In this document: piece by piece, positions 29,901 to 61,287 of the stretch | How the letters are laid out: the number at the start of each line of letters is the position of its first letter | How positions within the stretch are numbered: the stretch's first letter is position 1 | Source: Chrysaora quinquecirrha | Lineage: Eukaryota > Cnidaria > Scyphozoa > Semaeostomeae > Pelagiidae | Length of the DNA: 64,000 nucleotides | Reading direction: 5' to 3' | Assembly: GCA_014526335.1 (NCBI GenBank) | Contig: JACTAT010000058.1 | Span: 760,674-824,673 of the forward strand | Notes under the pieces: model-generated | The model's input: only the letters and a program-made list of their open reading frames with translations | Told to the model about the DNA's origin: nothing | Databases searched by the model: none | Made by a program: the position numbers and the translations under genes

Positions 29901-30065
29901 GAGTTTCACGACGTCTAAAACAGTTTCTGCAACGACTGTAAAACCAACCAGACTTCCCTTGCCATCTTCTTGTGCCGCGCGGAGTTCTTCATGGGCAAAA
30001 CACGTCCAGCTTTGGAAGAGAAGGAGAATTGATAGCCCAAGAAACACAACACGTAGGGGAACCAT
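26947..30065 (-). CDS. Secreted protein of unknown function, beta-propeller-like
   Basis: Five exons on the minus strand join in phase: 30065-29890, 29460-29415, 28554-28315, 27688-27367 and 27158-26947, giving 331 residues. Residues 1-24 form a signal peptide (MVPLRVV, a leucine-rich core, CFAHEE), so the protein is probably exported. Later blades repeat a pattern of hydrophobic-x-AVDL(M/K)-x-(R/K)K (ILAVDLMKRKVV, MIRAVDLKQKKLIF, LAQLDLQKG), with spacing typical of beta-propeller repeats such as SMP-30 or Yellow-type folds. A YGGSTIDPDNKKFFTVADLP stretch fits a propeller loop. I do not recognise an orthologue. The 46-base second exon is the least certain part, but its phases match both neighbours. 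It shares its 5' region head-to-head with FHAD1. Confidence 0.75.
27780..28150 (+). repeat. Minisatellite, ~33-36 bp unit
   Basis: About ten units of CAGGAATCTCTGCTTACTTC then CTGTTTATTTTTC. Read on the plus strand each unit mimics a splice acceptor (TTTTTCCAG|GAATCT), but the gene here is on the minus strand, so these are not used by it. It lies in the intron between exons 28315-28554 and 27367-27688. Confidence 0.88.
28625..28800 (-). repeat. Minisatellite, ~21-bp unit
   Basis: Eight or nine units of AAGCACAGGGTGTCCACTGAC with small changes. It lies in the intron about 70 bases upstream of exon 28315-28554 of the minus-strand gene. The apparent N-terminal extension of the open frame here is translated repeat. 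Confidence 0.93.
29145..29279. mobile_element. Short inverted-repeat element, GGGGCAATTCACT family
   Basis: The left end is AAGGGACAATTCACTCCATG and the right end, complemented, is CGAGGGGCATTTCACTTC. The middle has GGAATCTCGTACACCC, then TCCTTTTGTTTCAATAGGAA. A second copy is at 31572-31703. Confidence 0.8.
29467..29910. mobile_element. Possible transposon insertion at the donor of the secreted-protein gene's first exon
   Basis: CCATACTGGGGAGTGTGGCA (29472) is an inverted, diverged copy of the sequence around 29880-29905, and CTCGTGCGTGCAG occurs in direct orientation at both 29509 and 29869. The right-hand copy overlaps the first-exon donor. Between them are GCGTGC-rich and AT-rich segments without coding capacity. 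Confidence 0.5.
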
Positions 30066-30435
30066 TTTAGCTGTTGTTTTCTGAAGAGAAGACTTCAAAC
30101 TTTGTAGATCCTCCTCTCAAAAGTTCTGCTCTAAAAATGAGTTCGTAAGTGAAAGGACGCTCTCACAAGTTGACGCCGACTTGTGACCCTTGGCACGTTT
30201 TTTGCTATGCTTTTGTTGTTGTTTTGGCACCCGTGTTTCCTATTGTCTTCAATCAACACGAGATTGTCTCTATTTTAGTAAAGGTGGGAGGAATTGAATA
30301 TTTGTTTATTTCGTTGCCATGCTAAAATGATGTCCTGGGAACCACTTTCCAGAAAATCGTGTTTGTTACAAAATGGAGGAAAACTTCGTCGCAGAAGTAA
30401 AGCACGGAGAATAAACGAAGTGACACTGAATCAAA
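30066..30435. promoter_or_regulatory. Shared head-to-head 5' region
   Basis: Only 370 bases separate the start codons of the minus-strand secreted gene (30065) and FHAD1 (30436), and 5' UTRs take up part of that. No clear TATA box is seen in either direction. By position it should hold both promoters. Confidence 0.6.
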
Positions 30436-52487
<22,052 letters not shown>

Positions 52488-52641
52488 AACTTTGCTAAGA
52501 TTTTAATTGCACTGCACTATATTCAATGAGTAAGTCGCATTTTGACCAAATTCTTATTAGTATTGTAAATAATAACGTGAGTAGTGGCACGCTTTAATGT
52601 CTACCTTAGACTCGAAAACCCACGAGGACGATCTTAGTCAT

Positions 52642-52796
52642 TAGACTTACTACATGAGTCGTAGTTATCGCTATTGAATGGAATTGCTGGACGCTCAAAC
52701 TAACATAAACAGAACTGACTGAAGCGAACAACAACATCAATTCAATTCAATGTGACCGAAAGTTGGCGACTTGGGAAGCAAGTCTACTCAATCACG
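52642..52796. mobile_element. Short dispersed element, TAGACTT termini (copy 2)
   Basis: TAGACTTACTACATGAGTCG, CGCTATTGAATGGAATTGCT, ACATCAATTCAATTCAATGT and GGGAAGCAAGTCTA match 32760-32894. Confidence 0.8.
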
Positions 52797-53004
52797 CCCT
52801 TATTGTGTTATAAGAAACTGTCTATATAACCAGTTATGAAAAGTTATGGTATTTAAGAATAGGACAAGGGAACCTCAATATATCCAATCTAAAGTGACAA
52901 GAAATAGTTAAACAAATTCCTAGGCGAAGAAGTATTTCCCCCTTTGAATTTTATTATTTTCAAATGAATTTAAAGTATTAGGCACTACCTTAACCGCTCA
53001 AGCC

Positions 53005-53255
53005 TTAGGCCTTGGCCAAACGATCAAACATTGTTTGTCAAACATTTGAAATTTGCTTGCCAGGCAAAATATTTCACCAATTGGCCACGCTGCAAAACAT
53101 TGGTTCGCTCAGCATTTTTTGCTTGCATCAAGCAAACAAATTTTACTGATTTTTGCTTCTTGTCAAGCAATGTTTTGGGACGTGGCCAAACGTTTAAAAA
53201 TTGCTTGATAATGAAATTTCAAATGTTTTACAAACATTGTTTGATCGTTCTGCAG
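53005..53255. mobile_element. Foldback MITE
   Basis: It begins TAGGCCTTGGCCAAACGATC, contains CAATTGGCCACGCTGCAAAA and GACGTGGCCAAACGTTTAAA, and ends ACATTGTTTGATCGTT. Confidence 0.87.
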
Positions 53256-53815
53256 CAAATCGGAGTATTGAAATCTGGCAAGTTAATAGTAAAACAAGCA
53301 AGAAAACCACAGTTTCTCAATCTATATACCTTTATTAACTCAAAAACAGTATAGAAAATTACTTTTTCTCTCAGAAATCTCAAGATGGAAACATTTTACT
53401 TTTAACATTTAAAATTACATGTGCTTATTCTGACTACGAATCGAGGTGGAATGAAATTGTGACTAAAACTGTTTTTTTATGCTAATCTATCTGAATTTAA
53501 ATAACTTGACAAAATATAATTTTTGTGGGGATAGTGAAATTAATTAAAAGAATGAAAGGAATTATATTATAATAATTATAAAAATACAAATTAAATAACG
53601 CAAAAGCAGGGACTTAAATTTTGGACAAAATTCATCGGTATTTTCAAATTGAAAGATGTAGTAGAAAAGCAAACTGAAATTCAACGCTGAAAGCTTGTAA
53701 CCTTCGACAAGATGAAATAGTCAATTTTTGTAGCAAAAAAGTTTTAAAAGTTTTATAACCTCGAGTGGGGTTTGAACCAGATGCGTTCGTTTTGCACAGT
53801 AGACCGAATTTCACC

Positions 53816-53993
53816 CAGTGGCGTAGCGAAGGGGCAGGGAGGGACAATTGTTCGTCATGGGGGTGCGAAATTGTAAAATATATATATAGAAAGGAAAAAT
53901 CAATGTTTGACAGAAAATGTCACTTAAAAGGAATATAGGGGGCTTAACATTCTTGTCTGCCCCCGGGGGCCGATAACGCTCGCTACGCCAGTG
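53816..53993. mobile_element. hAT-like MITE with CAGTGGCGTAGC termini
   Basis: The left end is CAGTGGCGTAGCGAAGGGGC and the right end complemented is CACTGGCGTAGCGAGCG. Flanking 8-mers ATTTCACC and ATCTCGCC agree at six of eight places, consistent with an old 8-base target duplication. CAGTGGCGTAGC-type ends with 8-base duplications are typical of hAT elements. Confidence 0.82.
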
Positions 53994-54277
53994 ATCTCGC
54001 CCTTTTTTGTCGTCAATCACCCAACCATCTTAAAACAACGACTGATTGAGGCCAATTCTGGTCTGCATGTAGACTCAACTGGTATTTACCTCAAGAGAGT
54101 TGAGTTAAATTGTTATTTAAAAGTTTATCTCAGTGTGTTTCTCCAGTGGAGATTTCGATTCAACTCAGCTCGTCTGAAAGCAAAAACCAGTTCGGTCTGA
54201 ACGTGGGCTAGGCCAACTCAAGATACATCAAAATGAGTTCTTCACAATCTTAATTATACATCGATATATCTTTGTAT

Positions 54278-57200
54278 CTATACACTTGTATGCCTTTCCT
54301 GGCCTCGTTTGAGTTTTTCAGGGTTTTGTGACGCCATGTTTGAAAAATCTTTGATCACGTTTGAGAACGTTTCATCAGCTATGAAGGAAAAAAGCACAGA
54401 TTAAGATTAACGAAAATAATGATGCTTAGACGCTTAGGATACTGTCATCGCGTACCTTAACTTATAACAGATTGAAATGTGGGTAGCCTTTTACTACTTA
54501 GGTAAGGAAAGAAGCTGACAGCGGAGGAGAAAACACAACTTGTTTTAATAATCATAGTTAATATAGAAAAGAATATATATGAATATATGTTAAATAATCA
54601 ATAATTTGAACCAGCATACAGTCCTGTTTCAAGATAACTCATTTTATTACTCACATGTCGAAAAAACATTTAAAAAGAGTTCGCTTTTGTTTGGTTTAAC
54701 GCCATTTTTATGAAGGGAGAAAACTGCTTGACAAATCTAATAGAAATATTCTAAATGATGAACGTGTAGATAGGGCCTGGCCTTAGACCTTTGGCAAACG
54801 ACCAACCATTGTTTGTCAAACATTTGAAATTTGCTTATCAAACATAGTGTTTGAGTTTGACCGTTCACCAGTGCCGCGAAGCGTTGATATGATATTTAAG
54901 ACTTCTAAAAACATTGTTTAACGGTTTCTGCTTGGCAAGAAATGTTGCAGCACTGCAAAAATATCAAACCATGCTTTTAAAGGCAAATCTCAAAATGTTT
55001 GACTTACAATGTTTGATCGTTTGGCAAGGCCTAAAGAGACTATGCTTATAGCTCTGATAGAAAGACTACAATCATGACCAAAATTATTGAGACAAGAGTC
55101 ATGTACACATACTGGCCGGGGGCCCCAACCCAATGTTGTTGATATGGGGGAGGGGGCGTTGAATTGTCTCACACGATTTGGACCAGAATTTTAGGACTGC
55201 TGGTAGCTCGCTCATGATAATACTATCTATAAACCAAGTATAAACAATTCAATTCGATGTGAAATACTTACGAGATATTGACGTCTCCATTTCCTTCATC
55301 TCTTCGTTCATTCTTGCTAGTCGAAGCCTAAGAAAAATAATATCGGAAATGAATATTGTGCTGGATAAAGACCATGGAATTTTTTGAATTATATAGGTTT
55401 GCAATTGTATTATCTCGTTTTTAGACGTTGCAATGTCCAACCAGATCAATATTCCCTTACTTAAGTTGTCCACCATCTTCCAGAAAAATATCGCGCCGAC
55501 CCAGGCCTCTTTGAAAAGGTCTATAAGAGCCACGAAATAATTCTTTTGAGTGCAAAAACCAGAAGATCCAATGCTCGGGGTTGGTGAGCGTAACATCCCC
55601 TCGCATTGGAAAACACTGAGAACTACTAGGCCTACTTTCGAGCAGGTCTCGATTCAAGATCATCGAACTGGTGGAGCTGGGTAGGTCAGTCATTGGCACA
55701 TGAATAGGCATACCATATTAGGTTATAATCTGGAAATGTCCAAGCATGACAGTTAGTAAGTGTTCTTATACAGTCAGTTGCAGAAACAGCTGAAAGTAGA
55801 CACGACGTATGTCTCTGGCTTAACTAAAAAGGATTGTCAAATTTGGCCTATGTAAATAGTGCATATAATATATAAAACACTCAAAGAGTTGTCCTCCTTG
55901 AGTCCCTTTGCCTGAGAACAGAATTGAACGAATATCTTGACAACACGTAGCTTGTATTGAATCTTTCGAATCGCTTGTATCAGTAATCGAAACCAAATCA
56001 AGTCACTAAGCATCCCAAAAGAACACAGCAAAAATAGCAGCATGGAAAATTGGGCAATCTAGTTTTATTGACAGCTTTCCTGGAACTTTCAAAGGTGTCA
56101 TCATTATCATCAATATCTTTGCAATAGTGAATAAGAAGTTTTGGTATAGGTGTATTGTACTCACAGTGTGACAATGTCTGCATGATAGTATTTCAAAGCA
56201 ATACGAAGTGGATCCTAGATAACATAAACAGAGATAAGATACAAAATATACAAGAGCAACCCCACAAATTATATTTATTTATACACTAATTAATAATATA
56301 CGAATACCACTTTTTATCATTAGCTTTATTAACTCTTATCGTTCGGTGATTTTCTATCTTACTTCTTAATTTGATGATGGTGGAGGGGGAATGTAAAGAA
56401 AAACTCGAGAGAAAAAAGTCTAGAGAATAAGATGAGGAATATGATAATGTCGATGATTTTTTCACCTCATAGAGTTACATAGTTATTTACTGAAAACGGC
56501 CACTAATAAGAATAAACACCCCCCTTGAAGAATGGTGTTTATAAGAATGAGGTTTATTACAAGAAGTTCTGTCTTGGTCTGTTTTGTACCGGGGTGGGGT
56601 TTGTGGGTTGCCGTCACCCGGGATTCTGCGGGGCCGTGGGGGTCTGGATGCACTCATCTACCTTAGCAACAGCAAAAGCACGACCCCTAGGAAAAGCGGC
56701 CTATATGTTTTAAATACCTCTTACGTGAGTTATTTTCACCAATGCATTTCACAATTTAATTATGTAAATGTAACAGTAGCTAGCTGATATGGCATCGTGC
56801 CTCAATATTGATATTTATTGTGTAGCGTTAGGAAACTGTAAAAGATAAATAGTCTTACCTCTCCATTTTCATCGCAACTTTTCTGATTTGCACCTCGTTT
56901 TAGAAACAAACAAGCATGTCTAAAATCGAAAACGATACCTTATTTTAAGTCTATAAAACTAATATGAGTTGAGAAAATTCAAGCAGATATAGTTAAAGAT
57001 TTGGAAATTTGTCTTGAGCGTTTGTGAACAATTTGTCTAGGCCACACTTGACCCAGAGATCTAAGCGAAGCCGTTTTCGTGTTTAGAGTTGCAAGGCCCA
57101 AAGATGAAATTCCTTAATATTTGAATGATACGAGATCAAGAATTCAAAAACTAGAGGTCAGGGGCTAAGTTGCATCTTTCCAAGCAGAAAAACCTGGTTG

Positions 57201-60200
57201 AGGGTCAAGGGTTAAATGTGAGAAGTCTGAAAGGTCAGGAGTCAAAGTTGCAAAGTTTAACCAGTAAATAGTAAAGGTTCAAAGGTGGATATCCAACGTT
57301 TCCAAGCAGTACAGCAAGATTGAGGGTCAAGGATTAAAGGTTAAAAGTTCAAAAGGTCAGGTGTCAAAGTTGCACAGTTTTAAGAGTAAATAGTAAAGGT
57401 TAAAGGTGAATCCTCACCCAGTGTTTCCAAGCAGAGCAGCTTGATGTAGTGCAGATCTTCCCCTTTCATCTTTGATGTTGACCTTTGCGCCATTTTGTAA
57501 AAGAAACTCGCTGACACTGACTGACCCCTAAATGAAAAATCAATTTATGAAACAATGGTAGATAGGGGCATGTCACAATAAAAGCTAGGGGCAATAGCCG
57601 TGTTGACAATATCAGAAATGAAAATAAAGGGAAATAAGCATGCGTTAACACTTACCCCGGCTACAGACTGATGGAGTGACGTCATCCCTGTATGATCGGG
57701 ATTTGACCAATTAGGATCTGCCCCTAAATATGATAGGCATGTGACAATAATGTGATATTCATGTGATAAAAAAGCAGAAAATTTAATGGATTTTTTTATA
57801 TTACTCTCAAACATGCATTCAATTGTTTTCAATTGTCTTTAACGAAGAAATCTTCAAAATTGCAATTAAAGAGCGGGGAAATTTCAAACCTAGAGCTCCT
57901 GTGTGCGTGACACTCGTTAGAGTACAAATAAAACTTCAGAAATCAAAATCGATTGAAACAATTGTCTCCGATAGACAGTAGTTCAAATAGCCATATCTTA
58001 AGACGAAATGAGCAACTCTGGGTTGTTGAAAGCTGGGTTCGTTATACAAAAAGCGATAATAACCTGTAGAACCTATAGAGCATAACAGCCAATCAACAAG
58101 TGCCGGCGATGCCTTGATCTGCCCCAAAAACCCCTTAAAAAAATTTCCCCAAAACCCCCGGGGGGTTTTTTCCCCTTTTTTTCCAAAAGGGAAAAAAAAA
58201 AATTTTTTTGGTTTTTAAAAAAAATTTATTTTTTTGGAAAACCCAAAAATTTTATTAAAAAATTTCCCCAAAAAAAAAAAAATTTTTTTTAAAAGTAAAA
58301 AAATTTTGGTTTTAAAAACCCCCTTTTAGTGAAAAACAAAAAGGTTTTTAAATTTTAAAGGGGTTCCCCCCCGGGCCAAAAACCCCCGGGCCCAAAAAAA
58401 AAAAGGGGGAACCTTCCCAAGGAAAAAAAATTTTTTTTTTTAAAAATAAAAAACCAAAAAAAATTTTGGTTCCCTTTTTTTAAACCCTTTTTTTTTTTGG
58501 GGGGGTTTTAAAAAAAAAAAAAAAATTAAAAGGGAAAATTTTTTTTGGGGTTTTTAAAAAAAAATTTTTAAATTGGGGTTTTTTTAATTTAGGGTTTTTA
58601 AAAACCCCCTTTTTTTGGTTTTTGGTATAATGATCGATCATGACATCATTGCTAACCTATACAATGAAAATGAAATTAACTGTATAGGTACTACCTCCTG
58701 CAAATATCAAATTTCATGTTATTTATTAATGGGCTTAATTGTCCAAAAGGGGGTTACGTCAAGACATACCTTGTACTGCTTACATCAGGTTTCGTCATTT
58801 CTACATCATCCTTCGCTTCGTAGACGTCATTTACAACTCGGTTGCCAAGCTCTGACATCAACTAAAAAAATCGAAAAAACTAGCAACTCATTATCCGACT
58901 TGAATCACATTGAAGTCAACATACTTAGGTAATAAGAAAGGAGATGTAACTCTGAAACAGTCTGGGAAGAATGATCGCAACAAAAATGAACTTCTAATAC
59001 CTTTATCGATTCAGGTTCCCAATCATCAAGAGTAATAGACCGAACTTTGGAAATGTGTACACCAAGACTCCTGAAAGGGAGATATTGACATCAAACGTTG
59101 TGACAAAGCAATCGAAGGTCACAGGTCGAATGTCAGAACTTATAGGTCAAAACCAGGGGTCAAAGGTCAAAGGCTAGAGGTCACAAGTCAAAGAACAAAC
59201 GTTAACTATCAAGGATTCGTATGTCAGGGTTCATAGGTGGAGGATTAAAGTCCAGAGGTCGATTATCTCAAGCTACATACCTATGAATGCCAGAACATTC
59301 GATGCAGAGTGTGATACCAATGTTGATGCTTGCCCATTTCGGATCTAGAAAAAAACAGAAGAGTGGTACATAAAATTGCCAAAGGAGAACAGTACCTAAA
59401 GAGGCAACCACGTAGATTGAGTTTCGAACGACAATAAATTGAATACACGATTGAAAATACTCACTTGGACTGTCACAGTCCGCACATATATCATTGCCTG
59501 GAAGCGATCGTATTTGCTCAAGCAAACTAAAAAGTAAAAAAAAATCAGATTTCAATATTCTCTTCCTCCCAGGGGGGCCCTTACATATTAAGAGGTCAGT
59601 TGTGCTGGACCCCAAATTTGCCTCCGAAAATTCAAGCGAAACCCCCAAGTTTCGCTTCCTAAAAATTAGTCTACCAGTGGCCTAAATTTTGCCTCAGAAA
59701 TTTCTGCTAAATCTCCAAATTGGTGTCTCAAATAGAATCGCTGCAAGTACCAAAAATTTGGTCGAAAATGTATGCATTTCCTGCCCCAATTTTTCCCTTC
59801 ATGTATTAGCAGATCTACCCAAAATTTGCCTCTGACATGTAACCCAAGCCGCAAATTTTGCCTGGAACTTGAGGCCAGGTCCTAGGCCTAGCTCTCTGAC
59901 CTCTTAATGTTGAAGTGCCCCCCTGAGTCCTTTCGTCTCTTCACTTCAAACAAAGTTGAAAATAAAGTCAACGAAAGTGAAGAGAGTACAAAAAATTATT
60001 TTGCTTACTACTGAGGGTGAAGTTTTTCCAAGGGATCATTTGATTTATCCTAAAAAATAAGAACTGGCAATCACTCAAACAGAATGACAATGTCTGGTCC
60101 TGATCAAACGATCAAACATTGTTGGTCAAACATCTTTGACATTTTGGTCACATCAAAAAACATTGTTTGGGAAGCAAACAATTTCTGCTGGTCCGATCAC

Positions 60201-61287
60201 AAGCAGAAAATGTTTGACGAGCAATGTTTCGCAACAGGGCCAAACAGTCAGACGTTTTTCTTATTTATAACAAACAATGTTTGGTCGTTTTGCCAGGGCT
60301 TAATCATTTCATAACGTAATGATCAATAAACATATGCTATAAGAATTAATAAGGCTGAAAATGTGTTAAACGTGAAAATGTTCAGGAAATTTGAAACTAT
60401 GTACCATTGCTGTGTTTTCGTCATCTTGATTGGGTTCATTCAGAGCTTTGGCGATTGCTACCTGTAGTACAGAGAATTAACAACAAATCACAATCTAACG
60501 TAATCATGACTGATTCATGGAATCAAACTTAATCATGATTAATTCAGAGAATCAAATTTAATCATGATTGAATCACTGAATCGAACTTAAATCATGATTG
60601 AATTATTTAGTACCTGAATAAGCTCGGTCCATTTTTGTCGCTGTGCCTCGCTGTTAGCTTGCAGATACCAACATCTTTATCAAAGAAAATACAATTGCTA
60701 ATATAAAAATAGGACAATAGATGAAAGAATAATAGAAGTGAAAAAAAAGATTGAGAAATGACAATAGAAGAAAAGAATTATGTAGTAGGTAAGAGGAAAA
60801 TTGAATTCAATAGAACAGTGGAACAATATATGATGAGACAATAGACAATGATTATATATGACAATAGGACAATAGATGGTAAGAAATCAGAGCATGGAAT
60901 TGAACAATAGATAATTTGACAATAGAAACTGCCAATAACAATAGCATATAGGACAATAGAATGCAGATTATAGGACAATATAGAACATAACAATAGAATA
61001 GAATAGATAAAAGATAACAAGAACAAAGACAACAATGGAACAATAGGAAATAAACAATGCATTAGAATACAATAGGAGCTCACTTTGTTGGTGATACTAG
61101 AGCGAATGTGAATCGTCTTTCGAGATCATCTGCCTTTTTCACAGTACATAATCGAACATCAACCAGTTCAGTCTGAGAATCCTGAAACAATTAAATATTT
61201 ATTCTTATTTATTCTTATTTATACTAATTTATGCATGATATCAGCTTACGTCATTCAGCTTCAGAAAGAGGCTAGCAATGACGTCAT
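54278..61287 (-). CDS. ACAP: ACAP-family ArfGAP (coiled-coil, ankyrin repeat and PH domains), partial 5' end
   Basis: ACAP proteins switch off Arf6 at recycling endosomes and plasma membrane. Minus-strand exons, all phase-consistent: 61287-61250 (less certain), 61181-61084, 60674-60614, 60461-60405, 60049-60009, 59526-59465, 59344-59281, 59070-59001, 58861-58770, (gap), 57723-57656, 57527-57418, 56919-56859, 56214-56165, 55327-55272 and 54378-54278. Order: second half of a PH domain (VDVRLCTVKKADDLERRF, SPTK, WYLQANSEAQRQKWTELIQ), linker, ArfGAP domain, ankyrin repeats (GADPNW…GMTSLHQSVAG, FLLQNGAKVN…GRSALHQAALLGNTG, ACLFLKRGANQ) and the typical C-terminal helix (LRLARMNEEMKEME, DFSNMASQNPEKL). 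The BAR domain and first half of PH are not in the window. The exon(s) leading into the first ankyrin repeat should lie between 57723 and 58770, exactly where 58135-58620 is unreadable. Paralogue (1, 2 or 3) not decided. Confidence 0.93.
54780..55040. mobile_element. Foldback MITE in an ACAP intron
   Basis: CCTTAGACCTTTGGCAAACG, CAAACATTTGAAATTTGCTT, GAGTTTGACCGTTCACC, CAAACCATGCTTTTAAAGGC and GTTTGATCGTTTGGCAAGGC. Confidence 0.85.
57200..57400 (+). repeat. Repeats of GGTCAAGG/AGGTCAGG type
   Basis: GAGGGTCAAGGGTTAAA, AAGGTCAGGAGTCAAAGTTG, TGAGGGTCAAGGATTAAAGG and AAGGTCAGGTGTCAAAGTTG recur with a period of about 120 bases in an ACAP intron, next to the ankyrin exon 57418-57527. Confidence 0.75.
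57897..58128. mobile_element. Diverged 7421-type MITE fragment
   Basis: CGTGACACTCGTTAGAGTAC, CTTCAGAAATCAAAATCGAT and TGAAACAATTGTC match the family's left arm weakly. Its end runs into the homopolymer-ladder block. Confidence 0.5.
58133..58622. other. Second homopolymer-ladder block, probably consensus artefact; hides ACAP exon(s)
   Basis: The same kind of sequence as 24275-25268: almost only runs of two or more equal bases. It interrupts the ACAP gene exactly where the codons linking the ArfGAP domain to the first ankyrin repeat must be. The exon at 57723 requires a preceding exon ending in phase 1, but 58770 ends in phase 2, so at least one exon is missing. Confidence 0.85.
59001..59526 (-). 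other. ACAP: ArfGAP zinc-finger exons
   Basis: Exons 59526-59465, 59344-59281 and 59070-59001 encode IRSLPGNDICADCDSPNPKW, ASINIGITLCIECSGIHR and SLGVHISKVRSITLDDWEPE. The zinc ligands form C-x2-C-x16-C-x2-C, and the catalytic arginine finger is the R of GIHRSLG, whose codon is split across an intron. The catalytic core is intact. Confidence 0.95.
59095..59270 (+). repeat. Cluster of AGGTCA half-sites
   Basis: GAAGGTCACAGGTCGAA, TATAGGTCAAAACC, GGGGTCAAAGGTCAAAGG, AGAGGTCACAAGTCAAAG, CATAGGTGG and CAGAGGTCG lie within 175 bases of an ACAP intron. Positions 59157-59169 (GGGTCAAAGGTCA) differ by one base from the DR1 nuclear-receptor site. It may simply be a decayed minisatellite like 57200-57400. 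Confidence 0.6.
59570..59925. mobile_element. MITE-like element with CAGGGGGGC termini
   Basis: The left end is CAGGGGGGCCCTTACATATT, then AAGAGGTCAG. The right end complemented is CAGGGGGGCACTTCAACATT, then AAGAGGTCAG. The interior repeats CCCAAATTTGCCTC/CAAATTTTGCCT. It sits 44 bases upstream of the acceptor of ArfGAP exon 59526-59465. Confidence 0.9.
60095..60303. mobile_element. Foldback MITE in an ACAP intron
   Basis: GGTCCTGATCAAACGATCAA, CATTTTGGTCACATCAAAAA, AGCAATGTTTCGCAACAGGG and TGTTTGGTCGTTTTGCCAGG. Confidence 0.82.
60490..61080. repeat. Two simple repeats: AATCATGATT units and ACAATAG units
   Basis: 60500-60605 has four units of TTAATCATGATTGAATCA type. 60705-61080 is rich in ACAATAGA and GACAATAGAT. 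Both are in ACAP introns; the Tyr/Ser-rich minus-strand open frames over the second are not genes. Confidence 0.8.

Larger units (their letters stand above)
52488..54277. other. Convergent intergenic region between FHAD1 and the ACAP gene
   Basis: It holds the 3' ends of both genes. A TAGACTT element (52642-52796), a foldback MITE (53005-53255) and a hAT-like MITE (53816-53993) lie here. 53260-53760 is AT-rich with no gene seen. A GGGTTTGAACCAGATGCG stretch near 53768 looks like a tRNA-type B box in reverse, possibly a SINE remnant. Confidence 0.6.

Noticed and set aside
60778..61083. Ser/Tyr/Leu-rich minus-strand frame
   Set aside because: Simple ACAATAG repeat; it overlaps the end of the PH exon in a different frame.
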